From Proteus mirabilis ATCC 29906 (lineage in GTDB: Bacteria > Pseudomonadota > Gammaproteobacteria > Enterobacterales > Enterobacteriaceae): a stretch of DNA of 64,000 bases. Location: positions 69,888 through 133,887 of the forward strand of contig NZ_GG668582.1 of NCBI RefSeq assembly GCF_000160755.1, in the 5' to 3' direction. Position 1 is the first letter of the stretch, and the number at the start of each line of letters is the position of its first letter. Positions 1-9,283 of this stretch are shown piece after piece. The notes under the pieces were generated by a model. The model was not told where the DNA came from, ran no database searches, and saw only the letters and a program-made list of their open reading frames with translations. The translations under genes were made by a program, and so were the position numbers.

Positions 1-101
1 TAGACTTTATTGTCTCGAGGTCATTTTTTATGTATATGCTTTGTGCTAGTTTTAGCTTTTCTTATTTTATATCTTCTTTTTATCTTTTTTATCTTTCGGT
101 T

Positions 102-1079
102 TTATTTCTTAGCTTTTTTAGTTATTTTTCTTATCAAGAAATACCATCTTACACTTATTTTTATTAAAAATGATGAGAAATCAGTTACTAATACCTTTCT
201 TTCTAATAATTTTTTCTTAAATTCATTTTTTTGTATTAACTCTTTTCGATACTCTTTAGCATTAAATTGTTGATTAATCTTTTCAAGTAACCTTTTACAG
301 CGTACTACTTGCTCTACTGTTTTTTTATCATTATCCAATAATAATGAATAATCCTCTTTATTCACGTTAATGCCAAAATACATTAATAATTTTCGTCCTA
401 CTCTTTCCGCGGTATCTTTTTGTATCGCTTTATATTGCGAACGTTCGACATTTGGATGAGTACGATAATAAAGAAGTGGTACAGGAAGATTATGGAGCTT
501 AAATTTTCCAGCAATAATTAAATTCACCCATAAACCATAATCTTCTGCATAGAGGTCTGCTTTATCATATCCACCAACAGATAATATATCTTGCTTACGA
601 TAGATAATGGTTGGATGCGCTAAGGAGCAATCATAAAGACTAGAAATCACAATATCATTATGTGTTTCTGGATAAGTATTAATTCTATTTGGCTCTTCTT
701 GGTAGATAAAAGCACCACCACAAACACTCACTTCAGGATGTTGTAACATAAATTGATATTGCGCTTCTAGTCTGGTTGAAACGGCAATATCATCAGAGTC
801 CATTCTAGCAACTAAATCACATGAAGCTAATTGTAATCCTTTGTTTAAAGAAGCGATCAATCCGATATTTTGTTCATTAATAATCAGTTTTATTCTGGGA
901 TCTTTTTTGGCGTTTTCTTTTAAGATAGATAATGAGTTATCCGTTGAGCCATCATTAATGATAAGAAACTCAAATTCTTTAAATGTTTGATTTAATATAG
1001 AATCAATAGACTCCTGAAGGTATTTCTCATCATTGTATACCGACATTAATACGGTAATTTTGGGCATATTGTTTTTCAT
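102..1079 (-). CDS. Family 2 glycosyltransferase, probable O-antigen gene
   Basis: This 325-residue protein begins with a typical GT-A fold: a strand-loop start (ITVLMSVYNDEKYL), the nucleotide-binding INDGSTDNS near residue 41-49 and the metal-binding ARMDSDD at about 91-97. It should transfer a sugar from a nucleotide sugar to a growing lipid-linked O unit at the inner membrane, but donor and acceptor cannot be read from the sequence. It lies 9 bases after the acetyltransferase gene and in the same direction, downstream of cysE. In Proteus the O-antigen cluster lies between cpxA and secB, so this is probably the last part of that cluster. The start is the ATG at 1079. No other gene is convincing in bases 1-101, which are T-rich. 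Confidence 0.85.
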   Translation of the reverse strand: MKNNMPKITVLMSVYNDEKYLQESIDSILNQTFKEFEFLIINDGSTDNSLSILKENAKKDPRIKLIINEQNIGLIASLNKGLQLASCDLVARMDSDDIAVSTRLEAQYQFMLQHPEVSVCGGAFIYQEEPNRINTYPETHNDIVISSLYDCSLAHPTIIYRKQDILSVGGYDKADLYAEDYGLWVNLIIAGKFKLHNLPVPLLYYRTHPNVERSQYKAIQKDTAERVGRKLLMYFGINVNKEDYSLLLDNDKKTVEQVVRCKRLLEKINQQFNAKEYRKELIQKNEFKKKLLERKVLVTDFSSFLIKISVRWYFLIRKITKKAKK

Positions 1080-1088
1080 TATCTATTT

Positions 1089-1646
1089 TCAGCAATATTT
1101 ATTAATTTCAAAATTCATCTTATTGATATACCGACACCCTTCCCCTACATCCTTTAATACTAATGCATGGGCGCCAATAATCGCATTATCACCAATATTA
1201 ATCTCTCCACCAATAATGGACGAATTACAGCCAATATAAACATGGTTTCCTACTTGGATATTGGCTTTTCCCTCTTTCTCTTTTACGCCAATAGTCACCC
1301 CTTGCATAATAGTGACATATTCCCCCAGTTGGCAGTAATTAGTCAGTACAATGCCAATCGGGTGTGGTAAAGAAAGGCCTTTACCAATACGAGTTTTTAA
1401 CGAGATATCATTACAGTATTTACGGTTATTGCTAGCACCGATCCGAATACCTAATTTATGTAAAAAGCGATGGGGAGAGAAATAAAAATATTGTGCTACC
1501 CGCCACCAAAATAGGTAACGGGAACGCTGACAGAAAAATACTCGATGAAATAGCCTTAACCAACTAAAGGGTTTTTTATCACCAATATATTCAGCCTGTA
1601 AGCACTCTTTTAGTTCAGCAAGAGTAACCTTAGCTTGAGCATGCAT
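1089..1646 (-). CDS. Serine acetyltransferase-like hexapeptide-repeat acyltransferase
   Basis: The 185-residue protein ends in a left-handed beta-helix of hexapeptide repeats (for example the stretches around GKGLSLPHPIGIVL and IGDNAIIGAHALVLKDV), the fold of serine acetyltransferases and of sugar O-acetyltransferases from surface-polysaccharide loci. The N-terminal part is shorter than the helical domain of CysE and has WRVAQYF where CysE has the YRIAHWL helix. It starts only 2 bases after the cysE stop, so it is probably co-transcribed with cysE and with the glycosyltransferase after it. I infer O-acetylation of the O unit; a role in serine acetylation is less likely because a full CysE is adjacent. 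Confidence 0.75.
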   Translation of the reverse strand: MHAQAKVTLAELKECLQAEYIGDKKPFSWLRLFHRVFFCQRSRYLFWWRVAQYFYFSPHRFLHKLGIRIGASNNRKYCNDISLKTRIGKGLSLPHPIGIVLTNYCQLGEYVTIMQGVTIGVKEKEGKANIQVGNHVYIGCNSSIIGGEINIGDNAIIGAHALVLKDVGEGCRYINKMNFEINKYC

Positions 1647-1648
1647 AG

Positions 1649-2470
1649 TTAAATACCATCACCACACTCAAAGCCGGGTACAACACCATTAAAGTGTTGA
1701 TCCATATCGAATGACGGTTTTTCACTATCAGGACGACCGACAATACGGGCAGGCACCCCCGCCACCGTAGTATGAGCCGGTACTTCATGTAATACTACCG
1801 AGCCAGCCCCAATTTTGGCACCACGACCAATCTCGATATTACCAAGAATTTTAGCTCCTGCGCCAATCATTACCCCTTCACGCACTTTCGGATGACGATC
1901 GCCTCCTGTTTTACCTGTTCCCCCTAAGGTCACAGATTGTAAAATGGAGACATCATTTTCAACCACCGCCGTTTCACCAATTACAATACCTGTCGCATGG
2001 TCGAGCATAATACCGTGTCCAATACGTGCCGCTGGGTGAATATCCACCCCAAAGGTGACTGATATTTGGTTTTGTAGATAAATAGCTAGCGCTTGGCGAT
2101 TTTGTTGCCATAGCCAATGGGCAATACGGTAGGCTTGTAGTGCATGAAACCCTTTTAAATAGAGCAGTGGGGTAGAATATTTATCCACCGCGGGATCACG
2201 TAGGCGTACCGCGGAGAGATCACAAGCGGCCGACTCAATCATTGAGCTATCGTGACTATAAGCCTCTTCAACAATTTCGCGAACTGCAATGGCTGGCATA
2301 GTCTGAGTTGCCAGCTTATTGGCCAGCATATAGCTTAATGCACTACCTAAATTTTCGTGTTTGAGAAGTGTCGCATGAAAGAAACTGGCTAACATTGGCT
2401 CACAATCTGCCAATGCACGCGCTTCGCTTTTAATATGATCCCAGACTCTTGTTAGTTCTTCTAGCGACAT
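1649..2470 (-). CDS. cysE: Serine O-acetyltransferase
   Basis: CysE transfers acetyl from acetyl-CoA to L-serine, giving O-acetylserine, the first step of cysteine synthesis in the cytosol. The protein has the N-terminal helical domain (EARALADCEPMLASF), the YSTPLLYLKGFHALQAYR segment and the catalytic beta-helix with VDIHPAARIG and LDHATGIVIGE. The C-terminal tail ends in GDGI, like E. coli CysE, whose terminal Ile binds cysteine synthase and whose tail region affects feedback by cysteine. I chose the ATG at 2470 (MSLEELTRVW), which gives 273 residues as in E. coli; another ATG lies 4 codons upstream at 2482. It follows secB-gpsA in the usual enterobacterial order. Confidence 0.97.
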   Translation of the reverse strand: MSLEELTRVWDHIKSEARALADCEPMLASFFHATLLKHENLGSALSYMLANKLATQTMPAIAVREIVEEAYSHDSSMIESAACDLSAVRLRDPAVDKYSTPLLYLKGFHALQAYRIAHWLWQQNRQALAIYLQNQISVTFGVDIHPAARIGHGIMLDHATGIVIGETAVVENDVSILQSVTLGGTGKTGGDRHPKVREGVMIGAGAKILGNIEIGRGAKIGAGSVVLHEVPAHTTVAGVPARIVGRPDSEKPSFDMDQHFNGVVPGFECGDGI

Positions 2471-2492
2471 ACTCACTCTCATTTTTTACACG

Positions 2493-2518
2493 AAAGCCTA
2501 AGTAAATACTTAGGCTTT
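2493..2518 (-). terminator. Perfect 26-bp palindrome between gpsA and cysE
   Basis: Arms AAAGCCTAAGTA and TACTTAGGCTTT are exact inverse complements separated by AA. As RNA this gives a hairpin of about 10 pairs just before the cysE ribosome-binding region. There is no strong T-run directly after it on the minus strand, so it may be a weak terminator, an attenuator or an mRNA-processing hairpin that sets cysE levels apart from secB-gpsA. Confidence 0.5.
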
Positions 2519-2581
2519 GAATTTTCAAACAAATGGATAGTTAAAACAGATACCCTAAGAATATTATTTAAAATAAACTGA

Positions 2582-3595
2582 CTACAGGCTACTGTCTATC
2601 TCATCTTTGGTTGCTCGCCCTAATAAAGCCAATGCAGCCTCTTTTACATCTTTATGTTGATATAAAATTTGGTAAATCTGTTCGGTGATTGGCATTTCTA
2701 CACCCACTTGTTCGGCTAATGCGCGAACTTCTTTGGTGTTACGATAACCTTCGACTACCTGGCCAATTTTCTCTTGGGCTGTATCAACATCTAAACCTTG
2801 ACCTAGCATCATACCAAAGCGACGATTACGTGATTGATTGTCTGTACAGGTTAAAACCAAATCACCCAAACCAGCCATGCCCATAAAAGTTGCCGCATCT
2901 GCACCTAAGGCTTTACCTAAGCGGCTCATTTCGGCTAGACCTCGGGTAATCAGTGCGGTACGCGCATTAGCGCCAAATCCCATACCATCAGACATACCCG
3001 CACCAATAGCAATCACGTTTTTAACAGCGCCACCCAGTTGCACACCGATAAAATCAGGGTTTTTATAGACTCGGAAACTTTTACCACAATGAAATAGCTG
3101 TTGTAACTGCTCTAAAAAGAGATTATCCGTCGAGGCTACTGCAATCGCGGTGGGCAAACCCGCGGCAAGCTCTTTAGCAAAAGTAGGGCCAGATAATACT
3201 GCGAGCGGGATTTCATTACCTAATACTTCACGGGCAACATCTTGTAATAAGCGACCAGTATGTGCTTCAAGACCTTTTGTCGCCCAAACAACACGTGCAT
3301 CCTGACGTAAAAAGGGTTTGATTTGTTGCAGTACTTCACCAAACACATGGCTTGGGATCACCACAAGAATATTACGGCTCGCTTCAATCGCTTTTTGCAA
3401 AGAAGCTTCCATATATAAACTATCAGGAAAGGAAACATCGGGCAGAAAGGCTTGATTACAGCGCGCTTGTTCTAATGCCGCAACGTGCTTGGGATCATGC
3501 CCCCACAGCACAACATCGTGCCCATTACGCGCTAAGGTAATCGCTAAAGCGGTGCCGTATGAACCGGCACCGATAACTGTCATAGAAGCGTTCAT
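2582..3595 (-). CDS. gpsA: NAD(P)H-dependent glycerol-3-phosphate dehydrogenase
   Basis: GpsA reduces dihydroxyacetone phosphate to sn-glycerol-3-phosphate, the backbone of phospholipids. The N-terminal dinucleotide-binding loop [10 protein letters not shown] is at residues 8-17. The substrate-binding part shows [19 protein letters not shown] (with the conserved lysine) and [10 protein letters not shown]. Length is 337 residues against 339 in E. coli. Its ATG overlaps the secB stop by one base (TAATG), which implies translational coupling within the secB-gpsA-cysE operon. Confidence 0.97.
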   Translation of the reverse strand: MNASMTVIGAGSYGTALAITLARNGHDVVLWGHDPKHVAALEQARCNQAFLPDVSFPDSLYMEASLQKAIEASRNILVVIPSHVFGEVLQQIKPFLRQDARVVWATKGLEAHTGRLLQDVAREVLGNEIPLAVLSGPTFAKELAAGLPTAIAVASTDNLFLEQLQQLFHCGKSFRVYKNPDFIGVQLGGAVKNVIAIGAGMSDGMGFGANARTALITRGLAEMSRLGKALGADAATFMGMAGLGDLVLTCTDNQSRNRRFGMMLGQGLDVDTAQEKIGQVVEGYRNTKEVRALAEQVGVEMPITEQIYQILYQHKDVKEAALALLGRATKDEIDSSL

Positions 3596-4068
3596 TAAGC
3601 TTCTTCAACTCCTGAGTTTGCTGCATCCTGTTGCTGTTGTTGCTGTAAGTAGTTCATAAACAACGCATCAAAGTTAACAGGTGCTAAGTTTAATTGTGGG
3701 AAAGTACCACGACCTACTAAGTTGGTGATACATTCACGTGCATAAGGGAATAATACGTTCGGGCAGTATGCACCTAAGCAATGTGCTAATTGTGTACCTT
3801 CGATACCTTCAACAGTAAAGATACCTGCTTGTTGTACTTCACACAGGAAAGCGGTTTCTTCTTCCATTGTTGCCGTAACAGTGACACGTAAGATAACTTC
3901 ATATACATTTTCAGCTAGCGTATTAGAAGAAGTATCTAAATCTAATTTAACTTCTGGTTGCCACTCTTTTTGGAAAACTTGTGGGGCATTTGGCGCTTCG
4001 AAAGAGATATCTTTTGTGTAGATACGTTGAATTTGAAAAGTCATCTCTTGGTTTTGCTGTTCTGACAT
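3595..4068 (-). CDS. secB: Protein-export chaperone SecB
   Basis: SecB is a cytosolic tetrameric chaperone that keeps preproteins unfolded and hands them to SecA. The 157-residue sequence carries the typical [19 protein letters not shown] start and the [12 protein letters not shown] segment, and ends in an acidic tail preceded by a run of glutamines (QQQQQQ). It is the first gene of the secB-gpsA-cysE string. In E. coli grxC lies directly upstream, but here only about 70 bases separate secB from the rhodanese gene and no grxC is present. Confidence 0.97.
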   Translation of the reverse strand: MSEQQNQEMTFQIQRIYTKDISFEAPNAPQVFQKEWQPEVKLDLDTSSNTLAENVYEVILRVTVTATMEEETAFLCEVQQAGIFTVEGIEGTQLAHCLGAYCPNVLFPYARECITNLVGRGTFPQLNLAPVNFDALFMNYLQQQQQQDAANSGVEEA

Positions 4069-4138
4069 AATAATCTTACCTTTTTATATCCTTATTAAAT
4101 TGAATAGCAGTAAGTATAGAACTCAATCTGCCCGCTCG

Positions 4139-4576
4139 TTACTTTTTACCTTTTGCCAGTGGCAAATTCTCACCACTCCAACCTGAAAGACCATCTTTTA
4201 AAATAAAGACTTTTTCAAAACCTAATTTGATAAGGCTTTCAGCAGGTTTTGCACCTTCAATACCTGATGGTGATACCACAATCACCGGCTGTGATTTATA
4301 TTTCTCCAGCTCAGCAATATTGTTACTTTTGATCTCAGAAGGCGTTAAATTGATAGAATCGATGATGTGTCCTTTACGGAACTCATCACGGCTACGGATA
4401 TCAACACAAACCGCATTCTCTTTGTTTATCAAAGAAATCGCTTCTGTACGGGAAATATTTTTCGTTTTAGAAAAAAGGCCTTTAAAGGTCAATACAATGA
4501 CCGCCACCAGCAGCGCAATCCAGATAAAACTTAACAGGGTGTGCCGGCTAAAAAATTGCATTACTTCTTGCAGCAT
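4139..4576 (-). CDS. yibN: Membrane-anchored rhodanese-like protein YibN
   Basis: One N-terminal membrane segment (about residues 12-32, [18 protein letters not shown]) is followed by a cytoplasmic rhodanese-like domain ([14 protein letters not shown], then [15 protein letters not shown]). The ATG at 4576 gives MLQEVMQFF, matching the start of E. coli YibN; a TTG lies 3 codons upstream. The active-site loop reads [13 protein letters not shown], with no cysteine where rhodaneses place the catalytic Cys, so sulfur transfer by the usual persulfide is unlikely. Function is not established. It sits just upstream of secB in the same direction. Confidence 0.85.
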   Translation of the reverse strand: MLQEVMQFFSRHTLLSFIWIALLVAVIVLTFKGLFSKTKNISRTEAISLINKENAVCVDIRSRDEFRKGHIIDSINLTPSEIKSNNIAELEKYKSQPVIVVSPSGIEGAKPAESLIKLGFEKVFILKDGLSGWSGENLPLAKGKK

Positions 4577-4932
4577 AGGATGCAATCACTCTCGTTAGTT
4601 AAAAATAGTATTAAAGAGCCAAAGTATACCTTTGTCATGGCGCAATTACAGCCTATTCCTTCGTTTCTCTTTCAGTTTTTGCGGAAAGTTTCTCAACAAT
4701 CATTTTTTTTATTGACGGATTTATGTACCATTAGCGCCGAAAAATCCTGTAAAACAGCGTTTAAAAGAGTCTCTCTTTTCACTTTACCGGATCTCTCTTC
4801 AGGTAAGCTATTAAGAAATCAGCATTCATCATCAATGCCTGTGACAAAAATAGTCACTCGTACGTAGAATTTCACACCTGTCTGAGATACAACCACTATT
4901 TGTTATTTATTAAAAGTATTGAGAACACGAGC
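4577..4932. other. Divergent intergenic region yibN / rimO
   Basis: These 356 bases separate yibN (minus) from rimO (plus). Short open frames here have no recognisable product. I could not pick a convincing promoter for either gene, although both must start here. E. coli has gpmM at the corresponding junction with envC; nothing resembling gpmM is seen. Confidence 0.5.
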
Positions 4933-6264
4933 ATGTCGCAAACAAATCAAGTGCCTAAAATTGGATTCGTTTCTTTAGGTTGTCCTAAAAATTTAGTGGA
5001 CTCTGAACGTATCCTCACCGAACTGCGTACAGAAGGTTATCAAGTTGTTCCTACCTATGATGATGCTGATTTAGTCATCGTCAATACCTGTGGCTTTATT
5101 GATAGCGCAGTACAAGAATCTCTTGAAGCCATTGGCGAAGCACTCGATGAAAACGGTAAAGTTATCGTCACCGGTTGTTTAGGTGCCAAAGAAAATCAAA
5201 TCCGTGAAGTTCACCCAAAAGTGCTGGAGATCACCGGCCCTCATAGTTATGAACAAGTGTTATCACATATTCATCACTATGTTCCCAAACCTTCCCATAA
5301 TCCATTTACCAGCTTGGTTCCCGAGCAGGGCGTTAAATTAACCCCTCGTCATTACGCTTATCTAAAAATTTCTGAAGGTTGTAATCACCGTTGTACTTTT
5401 TGCATTATTCCTTCAATGCGAGGCGATTTAGACAGTCGCCCAATTGGTGAAGTGTTAAATGAAGCGAAAAGATTAGTCAATGCTGGGGTGAAAGAGTTAC
5501 TGGTTATCTCACAAGATACTTCCGCTTATGGGGTTGATACCAAACATCAAACCGGTTTTTGGGATGGTATGCCAGTTAAAACCAGTATGGTCAGTTTATG
5601 TGAACAACTGGCAAAATTGGGGATTTGGGTACGTTTACATTATGTTTACCCTTATCCACATGTGGATGAGGTTATTCCATTAATGGCAGAAGGCAAAATT
5701 TTGCCTTATTTAGATATTCCGCTACAACACGCTAGCCCGAAAGTGCTGAAATTAATGAAGCGCCCAGGCTCTGTTGAGCGTACTTTAGAGCGCGTAAAAC
5801 GTTGGCGAGAAATTTGTCCTGAATTAACGTTACGTTCAACCTTTATTGTCGGTTTCCCGGGGGAAACAGAAGAAGATTTCCAAATGCTATTGGATTTCTT
5901 AACCGAAGCTCGTTTAGATCGCGTGGGTTGTTTTAAATATAGCCCCGTTGAAGGTGCGAAAGCGAATGAATTACCCGATCAAGTTCCTGAAGAGGTAAAA
6001 GAAGAGCGTTACCATCGTTTTATGCAACTACAGCAGCAAATTTCCACCGAGCGTCTGCAAGAGAAAATAGGTAAAGTTTTACCGGTTATCATTGATGAAG
6101 TGGATGAAGAAGGTGCTATTGGCCGTAGTATGGCGGATGCACCGGAAATTGATGGTGCTGTTTACCTTAATGAGCAGTTTGATGTCGAGCCAGGACAGAT
6201 TGTACGTGTGCTGATTGAGCATGCCGATGAATATGATCTGTGGGGTACCATCGTCGAACAATAA
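4933..6264 (+). CDS. rimO: Ribosomal protein S12 methylthiotransferase
   Basis: RimO is a radical-SAM enzyme that adds a methylthio group to an aspartate of ribosomal protein S12. Three domains are visible: an N-terminal UPF0004 domain with cluster cysteines (SLGCPK, NTCGFI, VTGCLG), the radical-SAM domain with C150-x3-C154-x2-C157 in [13 protein letters not shown], and a C-terminal TRAM domain ending [21 protein letters not shown]. The ATG at 4933 ([12 protein letters not shown]) gives 443 residues; the upstream TTG at 4900 would add an unconserved leader. It stands next to envC, where E. coli carries gpmM. Confidence 0.96.
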   Translation: MSQTNQVPKIGFVSLGCPKNLVDSERILTELRTEGYQVVPTYDDADLVIVNTCGFIDSAVQESLEAIGEALDENGKVIVTGCLGAKENQIREVHPKVLEITGPHSYEQVLSHIHHYVPKPSHNPFTSLVPEQGVKLTPRHYAYLKISEGCNHRCTFCIIPSMRGDLDSRPIGEVLNEAKRLVNAGVKELLVISQDTSAYGVDTKHQTGFWDGMPVKTSMVSLCEQLAKLGIWVRLHYVYPYPHVDEVIPLMAEGKILPYLDIPLQHASPKVLKLMKRPGSVERTLERVKRWREICPELTLRSTFIVGFPGETEEDFQMLLDFLTEARLDRVGCFKYSPVEGAKANELPDQVPEEVKEERYHRFMQLQQQISTERLQEKIGKVLPVIIDEVDEEGAIGRSMADAPEIDGAVYLNEQFDVEPGQIVRVLIEHADEYDLWGTIVEQ

Positions 6265-6483
6265 CTTATCCTGTGTACAGCGTGATAGCTATTCTATTGC
6301 GCTGTTACACATTGTGCTGCTTTTTTCCTCTTTCCGACTATTATTGCTTTATTATCATCTCTGAGTTCATTAGATTAACTGTTAGGTATTATCTGAAATT
6401 ACGACTTTATTTCCTGTTAACTGGTCAGTTGATTAGCGACATGAAATAATCTTATAAACTGTTATTAAAGGTACTTTGGTCAG

Positions 6484-7776
6484 ATGGCAGAGAAAAAGGA
6501 TCTTCAGAACACAACACACCGTACTTACCGTGTATTTTCTTTACCGTTAATCACGCTACTGATTAGCACATCTCTGTTTTCTGCAACCAGCGCTTTTGCC
6601 AATACATTAACGGATAATCGTAGTCAGTTAAAAGATCTGCAAACCACCATTGCTGAAAAAGAAAAGCGCGTTCAAGAGCAACAAAAACAGCGCACGGCTT
6701 TACTTGGACAACTCAAATCACAAGAGACGCAAATCGCTAATGCCAGCCGCTCTGTGCATGAGACGCAAAACCGCTTACAAACCTTAGCTAAAGAGATCAA
6801 AACCATCACAGCAAATATTGCCCGATTGCAAAAGCAATATAACGAGCAACAAGCACTGCTAGCACGCCAACTCGATGCGGCTTACCGACAAGGGAAACAT
6901 CAAGGTATTGAGTTACTGTTTCGCGGTGAAGAAGGTCAGCGAGAAGAGCGGATCTTAGCCTATTACAGTTATATAAATGAAGCGCGTAAACAGTCAATGG
7001 AGCAATTGGCTCAAACTTCCAAAGAGCTACAGGCAGAAAAAGACGCCCAACAAGCGAAACAGAACGAGCAAAAGCAGGTACTCACCAAACAGCAACAAGA
7101 GAAACAAAAACTAGATAATGCGCTAGCTGCACGTCAAAAAACATTAACGCAACTAGAATCAACCTTAAAAGAAGATCAACGCAATTTAGCCACCATGCGT
7201 GCTAATGAAACACGCTTAAGAAATAAAATTGCTCAAGCAGAGCGTGAAGCCAAAGCGCGAGCTGAGCGTGAAGCACGGGAAGCTGCTCGTATTGCCGCCA
7301 AGCAACGTGAAGCGCAACAGCGTGGTTCGACCTATAAACCCACCGCCGAAGAACGCTCTTTAATGTCCCGTACTGGCGGATTGGGTAAACCTGCAGGTCA
7401 GGCTATTTGGCCTATTAGAGGCAGTTTATTACACCGCTTTGGTGAGTCTATTTCCGGCTCGGGTGAATTACGTTGGAAAGGAATTGTGATCCCCGCGGCA
7501 CAAGGCACTGAAGTAAAAGCGATTGCGGATGGTCGGGTGCTGTTAGCCGACTGGCTACAAGGGTATGGTTTAGTGGTCGTCGTCGAGCACGGTAAAGGGG
7601 ATATGAGCCTTTATGGCTATAACCAAAGTGCGTTAGTCAATGTTGGTCAACAAGTCAAAGCTGGACAACCTATCGCCTTGGTAGGAAACAGTGGTGGACA
7701 AGAGCGCTCAGCGCTCTATTTTGAAATTAGACGCCAAGGAAAAGCAGTCAACCCAGTTCCTTGGCTTGGGAGGTAG
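6484..7776 (+). CDS. envC: Murein hydrolase activator EnvC
   Basis: EnvC is a periplasmic protein that activates the amidases AmiA and AmiB at the division septum under control of FtsEX. A signal peptide (about residues 15-40, ending ATSAFA) is followed by a long coiled coil (about 45-285, rich in Gln, Glu and Lys) and a C-terminal LytM domain from about residue 310 (IWPIRGSLLHRFG, then WKGIVIPAAQGTEVKAIADG, GNSGGQERSALYFEIR). The LytM domain lacks the full zinc-binding set expected of an active peptidase, as usual for EnvC. The next gene starts 2 bases after its stop. Confidence 0.93.
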   Translation: MAEKKDLQNTTHRTYRVFSLPLITLLISTSLFSATSAFANTLTDNRSQLKDLQTTIAEKEKRVQEQQKQRTALLGQLKSQETQIANASRSVHETQNRLQTLAKEIKTITANIARLQKQYNEQQALLARQLDAAYRQGKHQGIELLFRGEEGQREERILAYYSYINEARKQSMEQLAQTSKELQAEKDAQQAKQNEQKQVLTKQQQEKQKLDNALAARQKTLTQLESTLKEDQRNLATMRANETRLRNKIAQAEREAKARAEREAREAARIAAKQREAQQRGSTYKPTAEERSLMSRTGGLGKPAGQAIWPIRGSLLHRFGESISGSGELRWKGIVIPAAQGTEVKAIADGRVLLADWLQGYGLVVVVEHGKGDMSLYGYNQSALVNVGQQVKAGQPIALVGNSGGQERSALYFEIRRQGKAVNPVPWLGR

Positions 7777-7778
7777 TT

Positions 7779-8744
7779 TTGCATTTACTTGGCACATTAC
7801 AACGAAATATCGCGCTAACACTTAGTTTAATGTTGCTAAGTTTTCTATTCAGTGCACCTGCTTTTTCGGCAAAATTGGCTATTGTTATTGATGATTTTGG
7901 TTATCGAAAAAAAGAAGATAACCAAATCTTACAACTGCCAACAGCCGTTTCTATTGCCATCTTACCCAACTCACCCCATGGTAAAGAGATGGCGACGAAA
8001 GCCCATGCCCAAGGACGAGAAATTCTTATTCATATGCCAATGGCACCCATTAGCAAACAGCCATTAGAAAAAGATACCTTAAAGCCTTCCATGGATCAGG
8101 CTGAAATTAATCGTATTATTCAAAATGCAATTAATCGTGTGCCTTATGCTGTGGGTATGAATAATCATATGGGGAGTGCGATGACATCGGATAGGCAAGC
8201 GATGGATAGAGTGATCAAAGCCCTTAATCATTCTGATCTCTATTTTCTTGATAGTGTCACTATAGGCAATACGCAAGCGGCCACGGCAGCCAAAGCGGCT
8301 GGCGTTCCTTCTTTACGCCGGCATGTATTTTTAGATAATGTGCAAACAGAAGCAGAAACCCGACAACAGCTTAATCGTGCTATTAATTTAGCGCGTAAAA
8401 ATGGCTTTGCCATTGCCATTGGTCACCCCCACCCTTCAACCGTAAGGGCATTACAACAGCAGTTGCCACTACTACCTGCCGATATTCAGTTAGTCGCACC
8501 CAGTGGTTTGTTAACCCCTTCACCAGACAGCCCAATGGTACAAGAGCCACCCGCTGTTATACCGCTAACAGAACAATCTAAAGAGCCAAAACCTGCAACA
8601 TGGTTAAAACCAGCACAACAAGCCATTATTTCAATGAAAAAAAGTACTCTTATGAAAGTACTTACTAAAAAATTAATGACCTTCGAACAAGATAAGCAAT
8701 TCCCTTCCCAGCATTTAGAAAGCAACAAAGATAAAGTCGAATAA
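7779..8744 (+). CDS. yibQ: Divergent polysaccharide deacetylase YibQ
   Basis: This belongs to the divergent polysaccharide deacetylase family (YibQ, DUF610), periplasmic proteins of uncertain role that accompany envC. The start is best placed at TTG 7779: a strong Shine-Dalgarno GGGAGG (7768-7773) lies 5 bases before it and overlaps the envC stop. A signal peptide follows (LTLSLMLLSFLFSAPAFSA). The core has KLAIVIDDFGY with the metal-site aspartates, EILIHMPMAP, GMNNHMGSAMT and IGHPHPSTV. The C-terminal extension after about residue 250 is proline- and lysine-rich and not conserved. Confidence 0.85.
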   Translation: MHLLGTLQRNIALTLSLMLLSFLFSAPAFSAKLAIVIDDFGYRKKEDNQILQLPTAVSIAILPNSPHGKEMATKAHAQGREILIHMPMAPISKQPLEKDTLKPSMDQAEINRIIQNAINRVPYAVGMNNHMGSAMTSDRQAMDRVIKALNHSDLYFLDSVTIGNTQAATAAKAAGVPSLRRHVFLDNVQTEAETRQQLNRAINLARKNGFAIAIGHPHPSTVRALQQQLPLLPADIQLVAPSGLLTPSPDSPMVQEPPAVIPLTEQSKEPKPATWLKPAQQAIISMKKSTLMKVLTKKLMTFEQDKQFPSQHLESNKDKVE

Positions 8745-9283
8745 ATAAAAATATTTAGTGGAAAATATTCAGATCAAATTAGGTTACTTGAAGAAAAAGA
8801 AGATGATATTAATTTCTATTTTTTGAGAGGACTAGGCTAATTGTTTTGTTTATTATATCCCCAAAAGACAAATCCCAAGGTCTGCTAACTAAAGCTCGCC
8901 TCGGGACTCTAAGTAGATTGTTTAAGGGCGTATAACAACACAAGTTGCCAGTGGGGCCAAAAAACTGCTCTGAAAGGGATTATAGAAAAACATGGCGGAA
9001 AGTCAACAACCTTACCCATATACAGAAATAGTTAACTTAAAACAAAAAGCACATTAAAAAGAATATTGCTATTTTTGGTGATTCTGAAAGTTTTCTTCAT
9101 GCAAAGAAAATATTTCAAAGTAAAAAAATAAAATATCTAGTTGTTACAAATTCAAATAATCTTGTTAGAGGAATAATAGAAAAGCCTCATCGACAAATAT
9201 AATACAAACCTATTTTCCCCTTAATATAGGTATTTATTTAAAAGAGGTAGCGCCCTTTCACCGTTCAGGGCGCTTTATAACTC
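8745..9283. pseudogene. Non-coding stretch with possible decayed coding remnants
   Basis: This 539-bp gap between yibQ and tdh has no intact gene. Two short open stretches on the plus strand look protein-like but lie in different frames and lack starts: about 8913-9048 (reading WGQKTALKGIIEKHGGKS) and about 9044-9202 (reading NIAIFGDSESFLHAKKIF, then KYLVVTNSNNLVRGII). They may be remnants of one or two accessory genes. I recognise no family. The last 35 bases contain the terminator after tdh. Confidence 0.3.
9249..9274 (-). terminator. Terminator-like hairpin after kbl-tdh
   Basis: Inverted repeat AGCGCCCT / AGGGCGCT with a 10-base loop, 10 bases downstream of the tdh stop. On the minus strand it is followed by TACCTCTTTTAAAT, a weak U-tract, so termination is likely but may be incomplete. 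Confidence 0.6.

Noticed and set aside
10-273. Plus-strand hydrophobic open frame at the left edge
   Set aside because: It is the reverse strand of the glycosyltransferase 3' end and T-rich sequence, with low-complexity Phe/Leu/Ile content and no family resemblance.
4541-4867. Plus-strand open frame between yibN and rimO
   Set aside because: It overlaps the yibN start on the other strand, has no ribosome-binding site and no recognisable domain.
6240-6449. Open frame between rimO and envC
   Set aside because: It overlaps the rimO end, has a biased hydrophobic composition and no conserved match.
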